Part shown: in pieces, positions 1 to 9,239 of the stretch
Layout: each line of letters begins with the position of its first letter
How positions within the stretch are numbered: position 1 is the first letter of the stretch
DNA from: Oceanihabitans sp. IOP_32
GTDB lineage: Bacteria > Bacteroidota > Bacteroidia > Flavobacteriales > Flavobacteriaceae
Assembly (NCBI RefSeq): GCF_009498295.1
Contig: NZ_CP040813.1
Location: forward strand, 1,929,001 to 1,993,000
DNA: 64,000 nt
Reading direction: 5' to 3'
Program-made: the position numbers and the translations under genes
Notes under the pieces: generated by a model
Databases searched by the model: none
Told to the model about the DNA's origin: nothing
What the model saw: only the letters and a program-made list of their open reading frames with translations

Positions 1-1154
1 TTGATGAAGGTTTAGAGGCGAACTCTAAGCGTATTCAAATTATTGCAAAATTATTAGAGCGACCTAAAAAATTATTAGCTACTATATTGGTGGCTAATAA
101 TTTTATAAATATTGCTATCGTTATTCTATTTGCGTATTTGGGTGGAAATATTTTTAGTTCCATTACCTCTCCTTTGTTAAAATTTACCATAGAAGTTATT
201 ATTGTAACTTTTCTTATTTTATTATTTGGTGAAATATTACCTAAAATATATGCAAGTCGTAACAAGCTTAAATTTGTCACTTTTATGGCTAGACCTTTGG
301 GAGTTTTAGATGTACTTTTAACACCTATAAGTATGCCTATGCGAGGAGTTACAGTGGCCATCCATAAAAAACTAGGTAAACAAAAATCGAATTTAAGTGT
401 AGATCAATTATCGCAAGCCTTAGAGCTTACAAGTGAAGACGATACCACTAAAGAAGAGCAAAAAATATTACAAGGTATTGTCTCTTTTGGCAACACCGAT
501 ACCAAGCAAGTCATGCGACCTCGAATAGATATTTTCGCCGTTAATATAGAAGCTAATTATGCAGATATTATGCCCGATATAATTGCTAATGGCTATTCTA
601 GAATCCCAGTTTATAAAGATAATATTGATTCTATAGAAGGGGTGCTTTATGTTAAAGACTTATTACCCTATCTGGATAGAAAACAGTTTGATTGGACCGC
701 ATTACTGCGCGAGCCCTTTTTTGTTCCAGAAAACAAGAAGTTAGATGATTTAATGGCAGAGTTTCAAGAGCGAAAAGTGCATTTGGCCGTGGTTGTCGAT
801 GAGTACGGCGGCACCTCGGGTTTGATTTCTTTAGAAGATATTATTGAGGAAATAGTTGGAGATATTAGTGATGAGTTTGATGATGAAGATTTAATGTATT
901 CTAAATTAGACGAGAATAACTTTGTTTTTGAAGGGAAAACGGCTTTAAAAGACCTATATAAAGTTGTTAAAGTTGAAGATGACAGTGTTTTCGAAAATCA
1001 AAAAGGAGAGGCCGAAACCATTGCAGGATTTGTTTTAGAAATTTCTAAAAGCTTTCCGAAATTAAACAGTAAAATATACTTTGAAAACTACGTTTTTACC
1101 ATTGAAGCTTTAGACAATAAACGCATAAAACGTATAAAATTAACTAGAACATAA
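1..1154 (+). CDS. gldE: GldE, gliding-motility CBS/CorC-type membrane protein (5' end cut by window)
   Basis: The frame is open from base 3, so the gene begins before the window; the first in-window start-like codon (TTG at 87) is internal. About 383 residues are visible. The first part is the end of a DUF21/CNNM-type membrane domain with hydrophobic helices. It is followed by a CBS pair (starting near the MRPRIDIF stretch) and a CorC/HlyC-type C-terminal domain with the typical VVDEYGGTSG and LEDIIEEIVGDI motifs. The stop overlaps the gldD start by one base (TAATG), the usual gldE-gldD arrangement in flavobacteria. In that group GldE is an inner-membrane protein needed for gliding and type IX secretion. 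The naming rests on the domain order plus the gldD neighbour. Confidence 0.9.
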   Translation, partial: DEGLEANSKRIQIIAKLLERPKKLLATILVANNFINIAIVILFAYLGGNIFSSITSPLLKFTIEVIIVTFLILLFGEILPKIYASRNKLKFVTFMARPLGVLDVLLTPISMPMRGVTVAIHKKLGKQKSNLSVDQLSQALELTSEDDTTKEEQKILQGIVSFGNTDTKQVMRPRIDIFAVNIEANYADIMPDIIANGYSRIPVYKDNIDSIEGVLYVKDLLPYLDRKQFDWTALLREPFFVPENKKLDDLMAEFQERKVHLAVVVDEYGGTSGLISLEDIIEEIVGDISDEFDDEDLMYSKLDENNFVFEGKTALKDLYKVVKVEDDSVFENQKGEAETIAGFVLEISKSFPKLNSKIYFENYVFTIEALDNKRIKRIKLTRT

Positions 1155-1735
1155 TGGCTAAATTTTTCTATTTATTACTAATTTTAAGCCTTAGTGTATC
1201 CTGTCGAGAAGCTACAGTGCCTAAACCCAAAGCGTATTTAAGGTTAGATTATCCCAAAGCCGAATATGTGCCCTCTAATATCAACGTTCCTTTTACATTC
1301 GAGGTGAATACCTTAGCGACTAAGGTAGCATTAAAGCCTATAGAGTCTAATACGAGCAGTTATGGTGTTAACCTAGAATATCCAACCTTAAAAGGAACCA
1401 TATTTTTAACTTATAAAGCGATTGAAAACGATCGAAAGAATTTAATCACTTTTTTGCGTGATGCTCAAAATTTTACCCAAAAACACAATATTAAAGCCGA
1501 CGGAATTTTAGAAACTGTTTATGAAAGCCCTGAAAATAATACCTTTGGTATGTTTTATGAGGTTGAAGGCAATGCCGCTTCACAGGCGCAATTCTACGTG
1601 ACCGACAGTACCCGCCATTTTCTAACAGGTTCGCTATATTTCTATGCTAAGCCTAATTACGATTCTATTCTCCCAGCCGCCCATTATCTACAAAAAGACA
1701 TAAAGCATATTATGGAGACGGTAAGGTGGCGCTAA
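1154..1735 (+). CDS. gldD: GldD, gliding-motility lipoprotein
   Basis: The protein has 193 residues. It starts with a short lipoprotein signal ending in the lipobox LSVSC (cysteine 17), followed by the family-typical stretch with PKPKAYLRLDYPKAEY. GldD is an envelope lipoprotein required for gliding and for function of the type IX secretion machinery in Flavobacterium. The start codon shares one base with the gldE stop, which indicates translational coupling. The length fits the family. Confidence 0.93.
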   Translation: MAKFFYLLLILSLSVSCREATVPKPKAYLRLDYPKAEYVPSNINVPFTFEVNTLATKVALKPIESNTSSYGVNLEYPTLKGTIFLTYKAIENDRKNLITFLRDAQNFTQKHNIKADGILETVYESPENNTFGMFYEVEGNAASQAQFYVTDSTRHFLTGSLYFYAKPNYDSILPAAHYLQKDIKHIMETVRWR

Positions 1736-2103
1736 TTAATTTAAGGATGTTTTAGAGGTTTGCTGGCAATTGCCTCAGGTTTTTTAAAGATGGAGAGAAC
1801 TATACTCAAGCTTAACCCATCTAAATATGTATAACCGTTTTTTATTGGTTTATGGTATTCGAAGTTATATGTTTGCTTGATATTGCCCTTTCTAACAAAA
1901 AATAGGGCTTTAGTATATGTTCTATAAATAAAAAAATCTGAATTTGATGTTTACACCAATTAAATTCAGCATTTTTCAGGTCTGTTTATACGCTAAAATA
2001 CGATACAAGCTTTTATTTGCAATGGACAGTGCAAGCTTATTTCTCGGCAGAATATTTTGGGCACAATAGGTCTTTTTATCCTTAGTGTCGCCGGCTTTTT
2101 TAC
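1736..2103. other. Non-coding stretch between convergent gldD and HMA gene
   Basis: I see no gene here. One inverted repeat, CTGAATTT at 1938-1945 and AAATTCAG at 1962-1969 with a 16-base loop, is followed by CATTTTTC. It could be a weak bidirectional terminator between two convergent genes. Confidence 0.4.
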
Positions 2104-2481
2104 TTAAAGCCCTTCAATGGTTTTCATATTACTAACTTTGTAAACATCTGCAACTTTAGTAACGGTTTCTTCAAGATTACTAGGTGTAACCAAAGCGGTG
2201 TTATACTCTACTACAGCTAATTTTTTTTCAAAATCGACGGTGGCAGATTTTACACCTTCCATTTTAGCAATTTTTTTCTCGATGGTCTTGGCGCATCCCA
2301 TTTCGCAGGTCATACCGTCTATGGTAAATTCCGCTTTAGCGTAAGTTGCATTCGGGTCTAGTGTTTTAGCAGTTTCCGTGGCTGCTTCAACCGTTTTAAT
2401 CTCAGCTTTAGTTTCGTTTTTACAACTAAAAGCAAATAGAACTAGCGCAGCGACAATAAAAATATTTTTTAATGATTTCAT
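2104..2481 (-). CDS. Heavy-metal-associated (HMA) domain lipoprotein
   Basis: The protein has 125 residues. I chose the start at 2481 because it puts MKSLKN directly before a hydrophobic segment and a lipobox (FAFSC, cysteine 20); the longer frame to 2520 adds an implausible leader. Residues about 50-120 form an HMA fold: the metal-site sequence GMTCEMGC sits on the first loop and the rest has the beta-alpha-beta pattern (KKIAKMEGVKSATVDF). Such proteins bind a soft or transition metal such as copper or mercury in the periplasm. The tight CxxxC (TCEMGC) replaces the classical CxxC and is common in Bacteroidota relatives. There is no partner gene on this strand. Confidence 0.8.
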   Translation of the reverse strand: MKSLKNIFIVAALVLFAFSCKNETKAEIKTVEAATETAKTLDPNATYAKAEFTIDGMTCEMGCAKTIEKKIAKMEGVKSATVDFEKKLAVVEYNTALVTPSNLEETVTKVADVYKVSNMKTIEGL

Positions 2482-2794
2482 TTTTTTAAGAGTATTGATT
2501 ATCAAGGCTAAATTAAGCAATAAAGAGATTCGTTTAACAAAAAAACTGAGTTTTGTAATTTTAAATTTACACTCGGTTTTATAATCTTACTTGAATGTTG
2601 TTTAATTAAACAACTCCTCGTTTTGTAGTTTCTAGTAGGAGAGCCGCTTGTTTTTTCAAATCTTCGCAAGATAAATTTTATTAATTGCTATGCCTAATCT
2701 AACAAAAGAAGCGGTTAAAGGTTTATATTAAAAGAAAAAATAGAATTCTCAAGGAAAATTATAAAAAAGCACCGACCATACGTAAATTGTTTTC

Positions 2795-2802
2795 TATATT
2801 TG
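2795..2802 (+). promoter_or_regulatory. Probable -7 element of the uptake operon
   Basis: TATATTTG matches the Bacteroidota -7 consensus TAnnTTTG. No TTG stands at the expected 19-base distance, so only the -7 half is supported. It would give a leader of about 140 bases before the binding-protein gene. Confidence 0.45.
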
Positions 2803-2829
2803 CACTTAAAAAAATTTTTTGAACAATGA

Positions 2830-2928
2830 GTATTACGAATTTGTAAAAAAATATTATTAATTTGGGTGTAACCCATATATTTTTTACCGCTTGGGTATTA
2901 CGAATTCATCAAATAATATTATGAATTT
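2830..2928 (+). repeat. Imperfect tandem duplication in the leader of the uptake operon
   Basis: GTATTACGAATT occurs at 2830-2841 and again at 2895-2906. A second block, ATATTATTAATTT (2851-2863), recurs as ATATTATGAATTT (2916-2928). Both pairs are exactly 65 bases apart, so this is one duplicated unit. Between them TGGGT-gta-ACCCA (2863-2875) can form a small hairpin. It ends 22 bases before the lipoprotein start. Confidence 0.6.
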
Positions 2929-2950
2929 ATTTAAAATAAACTAAAAAATA

Positions 2951-3952
2951 ATGCTTAGAAATTTATTAATGACACCAAAAAGAATATTGGTAGCTCTAGT
3001 TTGCTTAACAATAATAACGTCTTGTAAACAAGAAAATTCTAAAAACACCAAAGTTTCGATTGAAAATAATAATGCCAGTACATCTTACAGCTACACATTC
3101 GATAATGGCACTACTAAGGCTGAGGTTACAGTTAGCAAAACGCCAGAGCGCGCAGTTATTTTTTCTCAATTTTTAACAGAAATGTTATTGGCCTTAGGCT
3201 TAGAAGACAATATAATTTTAGGTACTTCTGAAGGTGAAATACACGAAAGTTTAAGAGCGGCCTACGATAAAATACCTAATAAAATGCAAGGGCATCACAG
3301 CATGATCTCTAAAGAAGCCTTTTTATTACTTAATCCCGATTTTGTTTCTGGCTGGAGCGATGCCATTAAGCCACAAACTACTGGTGATGCTCAAGAACTG
3401 TTACAAAATAACATTTATCCTTATGTTTTAAATTCTATTAAAAGTAATGCAACGCTAGAAACGGTATACAGCGACTTTATAGAACTTGGTAAAATTTTTA
3501 ATGTAGAAGACCAGGCAAATACTCTTGTAAAAGAATTGAAAGATAAATTAGCAGAAGCAAAAACCAGCTTTAAAACCGCTCCAGAAAACAAAAAGGTTAA
3601 GGCCGTTGTTATGGGAACCCTTGATAATGGAGCTTATGTTGCAAGTGCTTTAGTGAGTAATTTAATTGAAGAAGCGAATGGCGTAAATATATACAAAGAG
3701 CTCACTAATAACTACGAAATGGTGTCTTATGAAAGTATTGTAGAAAAAGATCCAGACATCATTTTTGTATATGTAACCGCCGACGGGGTTTCTGGTGAAG
3801 ATAAAATTAACTTTTTAAAAAGTCATCCTGCATTAAAAAACGTAAGCGCAATAAAAAACAACAACATACACGCGTTGCTTCTTGCCAATGTGGCGCCAGG
3901 TATTAGAAATATTGATGTGATTATTAAAATGAATAAATTGTTTTATAAATAG
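2951..3952 (+). CDS. Periplasmic binding lipoprotein of a metal-chelate ABC importer (FepB/BtuF type)
   Basis: The protein has 333 residues with a lipoprotein signal ending at cysteine 25 (IITSCK); a start at the second methionine (2969) is equally possible. The mature part has the class III binding-protein layout: an N-lobe opening with PERAVIFSQFLTEMLLALG, a long central helix near residues 170-200, and a C-lobe ending in an NIDVIIKMNKLFYK helix. It should capture a chelated metal (ferric siderophore, haem or corrinoid) in the periplasm and hand it to the FecCD-type permease encoded 91 bases downstream. The ligand cannot be read from sequence. The partner TonB receptor is of siderophore type, which favours iron. 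Confidence 0.85.
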   Translation: MLRNLLMTPKRILVALVCLTIITSCKQENSKNTKVSIENNNASTSYSYTFDNGTTKAEVTVSKTPERAVIFSQFLTEMLLALGLEDNIILGTSEGEIHESLRAAYDKIPNKMQGHHSMISKEAFLLLNPDFVSGWSDAIKPQTTGDAQELLQNNIYPYVLNSIKSNATLETVYSDFIELGKIFNVEDQANTLVKELKDKLAEAKTSFKTAPENKKVKAVVMGTLDNGAYVASALVSNLIEEANGVNIYKELTNNYEMVSYESIVEKDPDIIFVYVTADGVSGEDKINFLKSHPALKNVSAIKNNNIHALLLANVAPGIRNIDVIIKMNKLFYK

Positions 3953-4043
3953 TTTATTCCACTACCGTTATTAGTGTTTTATATTTTGAAATCCATTTTG
4001 GCTTCTGTTTCCACTCTTTATTTGATAAACAAGGTTTAAATTA

Positions 4044-5078
4044 ATGAAATATTATATTATTACATTTTCTCTTATACTCTGTGTGCTATTTATTTTATCT
4101 ATTGGTGCTTTTGCAACCAATATAAGTCCTTTAATGGCATATAAGATAAGTGTCAATAAAATTTTTGCTTCAGAAATTTTTCATCCAGAATGGAAACCCC
4201 TTATCGAGACGATAATATGGGAAATTAGAATCCCAAGAGCCTTACTTGCTATTATCTGTGGAGCTGGTTTATCTGTTTGTGGTGTACTTATGCAAAGTGT
4301 TACTAAAAACCCGATAGCCGACCCGTATATTTTAGGTTTAGCGTCTGGGGCTTCTACGGGAGCCGTTTTTATTATCATAATAGGTGGTGCATCGGTAGGT
4401 ATTGCCTCGGTTACAGGTGGCGCATTTTTAGGAGCCATCGTTTGTAGTATTTTAATTTTTGTAATTGGCACACAATATGGCAAAAGTTCTTCTACAACCC
4501 GACTCATTTTAAGCGGACTTGCCATTTCAACAATTTTTTCGGCATTAACCGATTTGTTAATTTCTATGGCAGAAAATTCTAATCAAGTTAAATCGGCTTT
4601 ATTTTGGAGTATGGGAAGTCTTGGTGGAGCGACTTGGAGCGTTTTATTACTTCCTTTAATTGCCCTTCTAATTACGCTAATTTTATCTGTGGGTATTTCA
4701 AAATCTTTAGACTTATTGCTTTTTGGAGACGACAATGCCATTATGTTGGGCATGAATGTTAATGTTATTAAATCTATAGTAGTTATTCTTACCTCACTAC
4801 TTACCTCGGTTTTAGTGGCCGTTACAGGTGCCATTGGTTTTGTGGGGCTGGTTGTGCCACATTTAACCCGATTGGTTTGTGGAAATAATCATAAAAAGCT
4901 CCTGATACTATCTAGTATTATAGGCGCAATTTTTTTACTGTGCTGCGATCTTTTTGCAAAAAATATTATTTACCCAAAAGATCTTCCTATCGGTATTATC
5001 ACGTCGCTAATAGGAGGCCCTTTCTTTTTATGGATGTTAACACGTTCTAACTATTCTTTTAAAAAAAGTAAATCATGA
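4044..5078 (+). CDS. FecCD/BtuC-family ABC permease
   Basis: The protein has 344 residues and many hydrophobic helices, with the family hallmarks GAGLSVCGVLMQ...NPIADPYILGLASGAS near residues 73-105 and VTGAIGFVGLVVPHLTRL near residue 260. These segments line the translocation path and contact the ATPase in BtuC-like importers. The length is normal. The stop overlaps the ATPase start (ATGA), so the two are translationally coupled. As the only permease gene it would work as a homodimer. Confidence 0.92.
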   Translation: MKYYIITFSLILCVLFILSIGAFATNISPLMAYKISVNKIFASEIFHPEWKPLIETIIWEIRIPRALLAIICGAGLSVCGVLMQSVTKNPIADPYILGLASGASTGAVFIIIIGGASVGIASVTGGAFLGAIVCSILIFVIGTQYGKSSSTTRLILSGLAISTIFSALTDLLISMAENSNQVKSALFWSMGSLGGATWSVLLLPLIALLITLILSVGISKSLDLLLFGDDNAIMLGMNVNVIKSIVVILTSLLTSVLVAVTGAIGFVGLVVPHLTRLVCGNNHKKLLILSSIIGAIFLLCCDLFAKNIIYPKDLPIGIITSLIGGPFFLWMLTRSNYSFKKSKS

Positions 5079-5839
5079 AACTAAGTATAGAAAATCTAAG
5101 CTTTAAAACTGCCAATACTAATATTCTAAGTGATATTAGTTTAGATGTGGAAGCAAATTCCTTCATTGGTGTTTTAGGTCCAAACGGAGCAGGAAAGTCT
5201 ACGCTTCTAAAATGTATTTACGGTGTAAACACACCAGATAAAGGCAGTGTTTTTTTCGAAAACAAAAATCTGCTGACAATGCCAAGAAAAGAACGCGCTA
5301 GAAAAATTGCAGTATTAGCTCAAGAAAGTGGTAGTCAATTCGATTTTTCGGTAGAGCAAGTTGTAGAAATGGGAAGATATCCTCATAAAAAAACCCTAGA
5401 AAACTACTCTAAAGCAGACAAGAAAATTGTTGATGAAACTTTAGAAAAACTCAATTTAACATCATACAGAAATAGGTTCTTTAACACACTCTCGGGAGGC
5501 GAAAAACAGCGTGTACTTATTGCCCGTGTTTTAGCACAAGAAGCCGACTTTATAATTTTAGACGAACCTACAAACCATTTGGATATTGGGCACCAAATAG
5601 GCATTATGAATATTGTAAAGAACTTAGGGGTTACTGTTTTAGCTGCCATTCACGATATTAATATTGCCGCTTTATACTGCGACAACCTTGTTGTTTTAAA
5701 ACAAGGACAAATTGTAACATCGGGTACCACGAACCATGTTATTAACAAAACTACAATAAAAGACACGTTTAATATAGATGTAGATGTTTACCAACACAAA
5801 ACTTGTGGTAAAAATCATATCGCTTATAATTTAAATTAA
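5075..5839 (+). CDS. ABC importer ATPase (FecE/BtuD type)
   Basis: The protein has 254 residues and every ATPase motif: Walker A GPNGAGKST (35-43), the signature LSGGE (139-143), Walker B ILDEP (161-165) and the H-loop in AIHDIN. Order and spacing match FecE/BtuD-type ATPases that energise siderophore, haem or corrinoid uptake. It overlaps the permease by four bases, and the methyltransferase gene follows after eight bases. Confidence 0.92.
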   Translation: MKLSIENLSFKTANTNILSDISLDVEANSFIGVLGPNGAGKSTLLKCIYGVNTPDKGSVFFENKNLLTMPRKERARKIAVLAQESGSQFDFSVEQVVEMGRYPHKKTLENYSKADKKIVDETLEKLNLTSYRNRFFNTLSGGEKQRVLIARVLAQEADFIILDEPTNHLDIGHQIGIMNIVKNLGVTVLAAIHDINIAALYCDNLVVLKQGQIVTSGTTNHVINKTTIKDTFNIDVDVYQHKTCGKNHIAYNLN

Positions 5840-5847
5840 ACCGAAAA

Positions 5848-6528
5848 ATGAAAACATTCACAACATGGACTAAAGAGGGGGCTGCACTTGAGCAAGAAAT
5901 GGAGGACAGCCACCTTAACCAGTGGCAACAAACCATTAGCGAATATCTACCAGAAGATTTTAAAGACTATGCAGTCTTAGATTTTGGCTGTAGTCAGGGG
6001 GCTTTTTTAAAACACCTTTACAAAAAGTACCCATTTAAAAATGCTGTTGGTATAGATTTATCTGTAGAGGCTATTAAAACCGCTAATCAGAGAAAAGAAA
6101 ATTTACCTGTAAGCTACTATACAACTGAAGAATTTGCAAACAAAACGCCTCAAAAATTTGATGTCGTAGTAAGTAATTCTGTCTTATTTTTTATTGAAGA
6201 TTTAGAGGCTCATGCACAACAAATTTTTAATTATTTAAACGAGAATGGTGTCTATTACTTCACTTTTACTGACTTTAGTAAACTGTCTAACCTCAATCGC
6301 TTTATCGAAAAAATAGACCAGTGGGCAAACACGCCATTAGTGTTGCACACCTTAGACGATATTGTTAAAGTTTTCAATAAAAACGGTTTTGAAGTTCAGC
6401 TAAAGCAATTTGAAGCCAATAATTTTATCACTTTTAATAGTAAAGACGATTTGTATGCCAATGCTTACGAAAGGCTTACTATGCTTAAACATAAATACTT
6501 ATTTAGATTAACTAAAACCAATTTTTAA
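5848..6528 (+). CDS. Class I SAM-dependent methyltransferase in the uptake operon
   Basis: The protein has 226 residues. The SAM-binding motif I is LDFGCSQGAF (44-53), followed by the acidic end of the next strand (VGIDLS) and the motif-IV-like stretch FDVVVSNSVLFF. There is no signal peptide, so it acts in the cytoplasm. It lies eight bases after the ATPase and twelve bases before the TonB receptor, so it is in the same transcript. The context suggests that it modifies the imported chelate or its ligand after uptake; the substrate is unknown. A biosynthetic role for an own chelator is the alternative, but no synthetase is nearby. Confidence 0.8.
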   Translation: MKTFTTWTKEGAALEQEMEDSHLNQWQQTISEYLPEDFKDYAVLDFGCSQGAFLKHLYKKYPFKNAVGIDLSVEAIKTANQRKENLPVSYYTTEEFANKTPQKFDVVVSNSVLFFIEDLEAHAQQIFNYLNENGVYYFTFTDFSKLSNLNRFIEKIDQWANTPLVLHTLDDIVKVFNKNGFEVQLKQFEANNFITFNSKDDLYANAYERLTMLKHKYLFRLTKTNF

Positions 6529-6540
6529 TTAAACACAAAA

Positions 6541-8889
6541 ATGAAAAACAAATTTTTTACAGTCCTTTTATGCTTGTATAGTCTTACAAGTATGGCGCAA
6601 AACATTACAATTACTGGAACCGTTACCGATGAAGGCAATGTTCCCATTCCTGGTGTTTCCATTGTTTTAGAAAACACCTCCACTGGAACCGCAACAGATT
6701 TTGACGGTAAATACACCTTACAAGTACCTCAAGATGGACAAGCTCTATTATTTTCTGCTATCGGTTTTAGAACCATTAAAAAAGATATCAGTGCACAACA
6801 AAACCAAGTGCTTAATGTAAGGTTGCAAGAAGAAATTACGCAGTTAACCGAGGCTACCATAAAAATGGAGCGTCGATTAAAAGTTAACAAGCTTAACATT
6901 AAAAATCTTGAAGCGCCTATGACAACGCATACCATTAGTGCTAAGTTATTAGACCAAATGGATATTACGAATATCGAAGATGCCTCAAAAAGTATTGCAG
7001 GCTTACATTCTGTAAATCGTTACGGCGGATTCCACTTCTTTAATATTAGAGGTTTTGATAATTTTGTTTTATTATATGACGGTATTAGAGACGAACGCCA
7101 TACCATTACCCGTAGTGCCCCAGTTGCCAATTTTGCCAACGTAGAGCGTATAGAAATGCTTAAAGGGCCTTCAAGTACAATGTTTGGACATTCTGCTTTA
7201 GGTGGTATTGTTAATATTATTAGAAAAAAACCGACAAACGAGTTGTCTGGTAATTTTAAATTTACAGCTGGAAGCTACGATACTTACAACATGGTTGCAG
7301 GTGTTGGAGGGCCACTTACCGATAAAATTCGTTATAGGTTTGATGCTGGTATTGGTAAGACCGACGGTTGGAAAGATGTTAAAGAAAACACTAACAACAT
7401 GTCTTTGCATTTAGACTATAGAATAGACGATAGAAACAAATTAGACTTATACGCACAGTATAATAACGACTATTACGGACCAGATACAGGTGTTCCTGGA
7501 ACTCCAGATGGTAAGCCATTAGCGGGTATTAATCCAGAAACTAACTTTGCAAATCCAAACGATTATTTAACAAATGAGAAAACAGAATTTCAATTAAAAT
7601 ACACTCATTTTTTCAACAATGGTTCAACCTTAACCAATAACTTATCTTATTACGATGATAGTATGGATTACTTAATGGATGAGGTGTTGTTTTATAACAC
7701 GACAACAGAAACTTTCTCGAGAAGAAATGGCCCTTATCATTTTAATCATATCACAAAGCCATTAAGTAACCAATTAGATTACACATTCTATTTCGATACA
7801 GGTTCGCTTAAGCACAAAAGTATTGCAGGTACGTCGTTTACCTATCTAGATAGAGAAACCATTTATGGCGATATTGTTGTTGGAGACTCAGAATTAGATT
7901 TACCTGTAGATAATTTCGTTAATCCGGGAGTGAGACAAGTAACACCTGCAAGAGCAATTTCTATAAAAGAATATGTGACTGGAGTTTATTTTCAAGATTG
8001 GATCACGTTTTCTGATAGATTTAAAGTACTTTTAGGAGGTAGATTAGATATTTTTAGCGGTACTTACGATTTAAATCGTAATCCAATAGGTACGCCTCCA
8101 GATACATTTTCAGATACAAAAACCGATTTTAGCTACAGGGTAGCAGTATCTTACCAGCCAGTTAAAGACTTTTTAACTACTTACGCTTCGGTATCGAGTT
8201 TCTTCAAGCCTACACGTTCTCAAGACACTAGAACTGGGAAGTTATTTATACCAGAATCGGGTTATCAAATAGAAGGTGGTGTGAAGTTAGAAGAAACAGA
8301 CAAATTAAATGTAACGTTGTCTGGATTCTACATTAAGAAAAACGATTTAATTATTGGCCATAATAGTAGAAGTCAAGTTGAAAGTGCAACGTCTACAGGT
8401 ATCGAATTAGATGCCGACGCGCAACCTGTAAAAGGCTTATACCTTAAGTTAGGCTATGCTTATACAAATGCTTATTTCGATAAATATACACCAGATCCAG
8501 GAACCACAGACCTGTCTAAAAATAAAACGCCTTGGACACCAGAACATCAAATAAACTCATGGATTAATTATGAATTCGATAACTATTTTAAAGGTTTAGG
8601 TGTTGGCTTCGGTGTTAACTATGTTGGTAAGGCTTACCAAAATCCAAGTAACACACAAAGTTTACCAGCTTATACGGTTATGAATGGTACGCTATATTAC
8701 AATGCAACAAGCAATGTAAGAATAGGTCTAAATATAGAAAACCTTGCAGATGAATTGTATTTTGATAATTCACTGTCTGAAGATGATTTGTATTATTATG
8801 ATCCAGCTTATGCATCAGAACAAGCAACACACCAAATCTATCCAGGTAGAGGTAGAAACTTTAAATTAAGTGTATCGTACAACTTTTAA
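6541..8889 (+). CDS. TonB-dependent outer-membrane receptor, siderophore type
   Basis: The protein has 782 residues. A signal peptide ends near residue 20 (SMAQ). Next comes a carboxypeptidase-regulatory-like beta-sandwich (about 21-105, ITGTVTDEGNVPIPGVS), typical of Bacteroidota receptors, then a plug domain (about 125-235) with LLYDGIRDERH and a barrel ending in a C-terminal aromatic residue (SVSYNF). The barrel segment YQIEGGVKLEETDKLNVTLSGFYI is shared with siderophore receptors. It is the outer-membrane partner of the ABC importer encoded upstream and the last gene of the operon. Confidence 0.9.
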   Translation: MKNKFFTVLLCLYSLTSMAQNITITGTVTDEGNVPIPGVSIVLENTSTGTATDFDGKYTLQVPQDGQALLFSAIGFRTIKKDISAQQNQVLNVRLQEEITQLTEATIKMERRLKVNKLNIKNLEAPMTTHTISAKLLDQMDITNIEDASKSIAGLHSVNRYGGFHFFNIRGFDNFVLLYDGIRDERHTITRSAPVANFANVERIEMLKGPSSTMFGHSALGGIVNIIRKKPTNELSGNFKFTAGSYDTYNMVAGVGGPLTDKIRYRFDAGIGKTDGWKDVKENTNNMSLHLDYRIDDRNKLDLYAQYNNDYYGPDTGVPGTPDGKPLAGINPETNFANPNDYLTNEKTEFQLKYTHFFNNGSTLTNNLSYYDDSMDYLMDEVLFYNTTTETFSRRNGPYHFNHITKPLSNQLDYTFYFDTGSLKHKSIAGTSFTYLDRETIYGDIVVGDSELDLPVDNFVNPGVRQVTPARAISIKEYVTGVYFQDWITFSDRFKVLLGGRLDIFSGTYDLNRNPIGTPPDTFSDTKTDFSYRVAVSYQPVKDFLTTYASVSSFFKPTRSQDTRTGKLFIPESGYQIEGGVKLEETDKLNVTLSGFYIKKNDLIIGHNSRSQVESATSTGIELDADAQPVKGLYLKLGYAYTNAYFDKYTPDPGTTDLSKNKTPWTPEHQINSWINYEFDNYFKGLGVGFGVNYVGKAYQNPSNTQSLPAYTVMNGTLYYNATSNVRIGLNIENLADELYFDNSLSEDDLYYYDPAYASEQATHQIYPGRGRNFKLSVSYNF

Positions 8890-8983
8890 TTGATAACAAA
8901 CTGGTTTATAAAAGTGATCATTTATTTTAAATCTTAGTATTTTCAATAACATTAATTTTTTTAAACCGCCAGTTTAAAATAGG

Positions 8984-9019
8984 AAAATCCCATTGAGAAA
9001 TCAGTGGGATTTTTTTTTT
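8984..9019 (+). terminator. Rho-independent terminator of the uptake operon
   Basis: AAAATCCCA (8984-8992) pairs with TGGGATTTT (9005-9013), and the T-run continues to 9019. It lies 95 bases after the receptor stop. Confidence 0.85.
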
Positions 9020-9171
9020 GATTTTTTTTAGTTTAATCATTTTTTAGTAACTTCAAGAGATTTTTTTATTGATGTACCATGCTAAACCCTTAAATTTAAG
9101 TGAAAACAGCTTTTTTTTATTTGGAGTATAAATAGGCTATTTATACTTTTTTTAAATGTATCTTAGTTGTA

Positions 9172-9213
9172 ATACCATTTTAACCATACGACATTTCAAA
9201 ACTAAATTGGTAT
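9172..9213. repeat. Hairpin element, copy A
   Basis: ATACCA (9172-9177) and TGGTAT (9208-9213) bound a conserved core with ACCATACGACATTTC. Two more copies lie at 10756 and 15388. It sits just upstream of the DUF4199-like gene. Confidence 0.7.
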
Positions 9214-9239
9214 CATTCACATTTTAATAATCAAAACAA

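Noticed and set aside
2826-2846. Leader peptide starting at the ATG at 2826
   Set aside because: Only six codons with no regulated-codon run, and it lies within the duplicated segment, where a second copy has no start.
2521-2950. Cobalamin riboswitch before the uptake operon
   Set aside because: I could not find the B12-box or the GCCACTG-type core. The duplicated segment is a different structure.
7202-7414. Overlapping frame inside the TonB receptor gene
   Set aside because: It shadows a long, well-recognised protein and has no domain or signal of its own.
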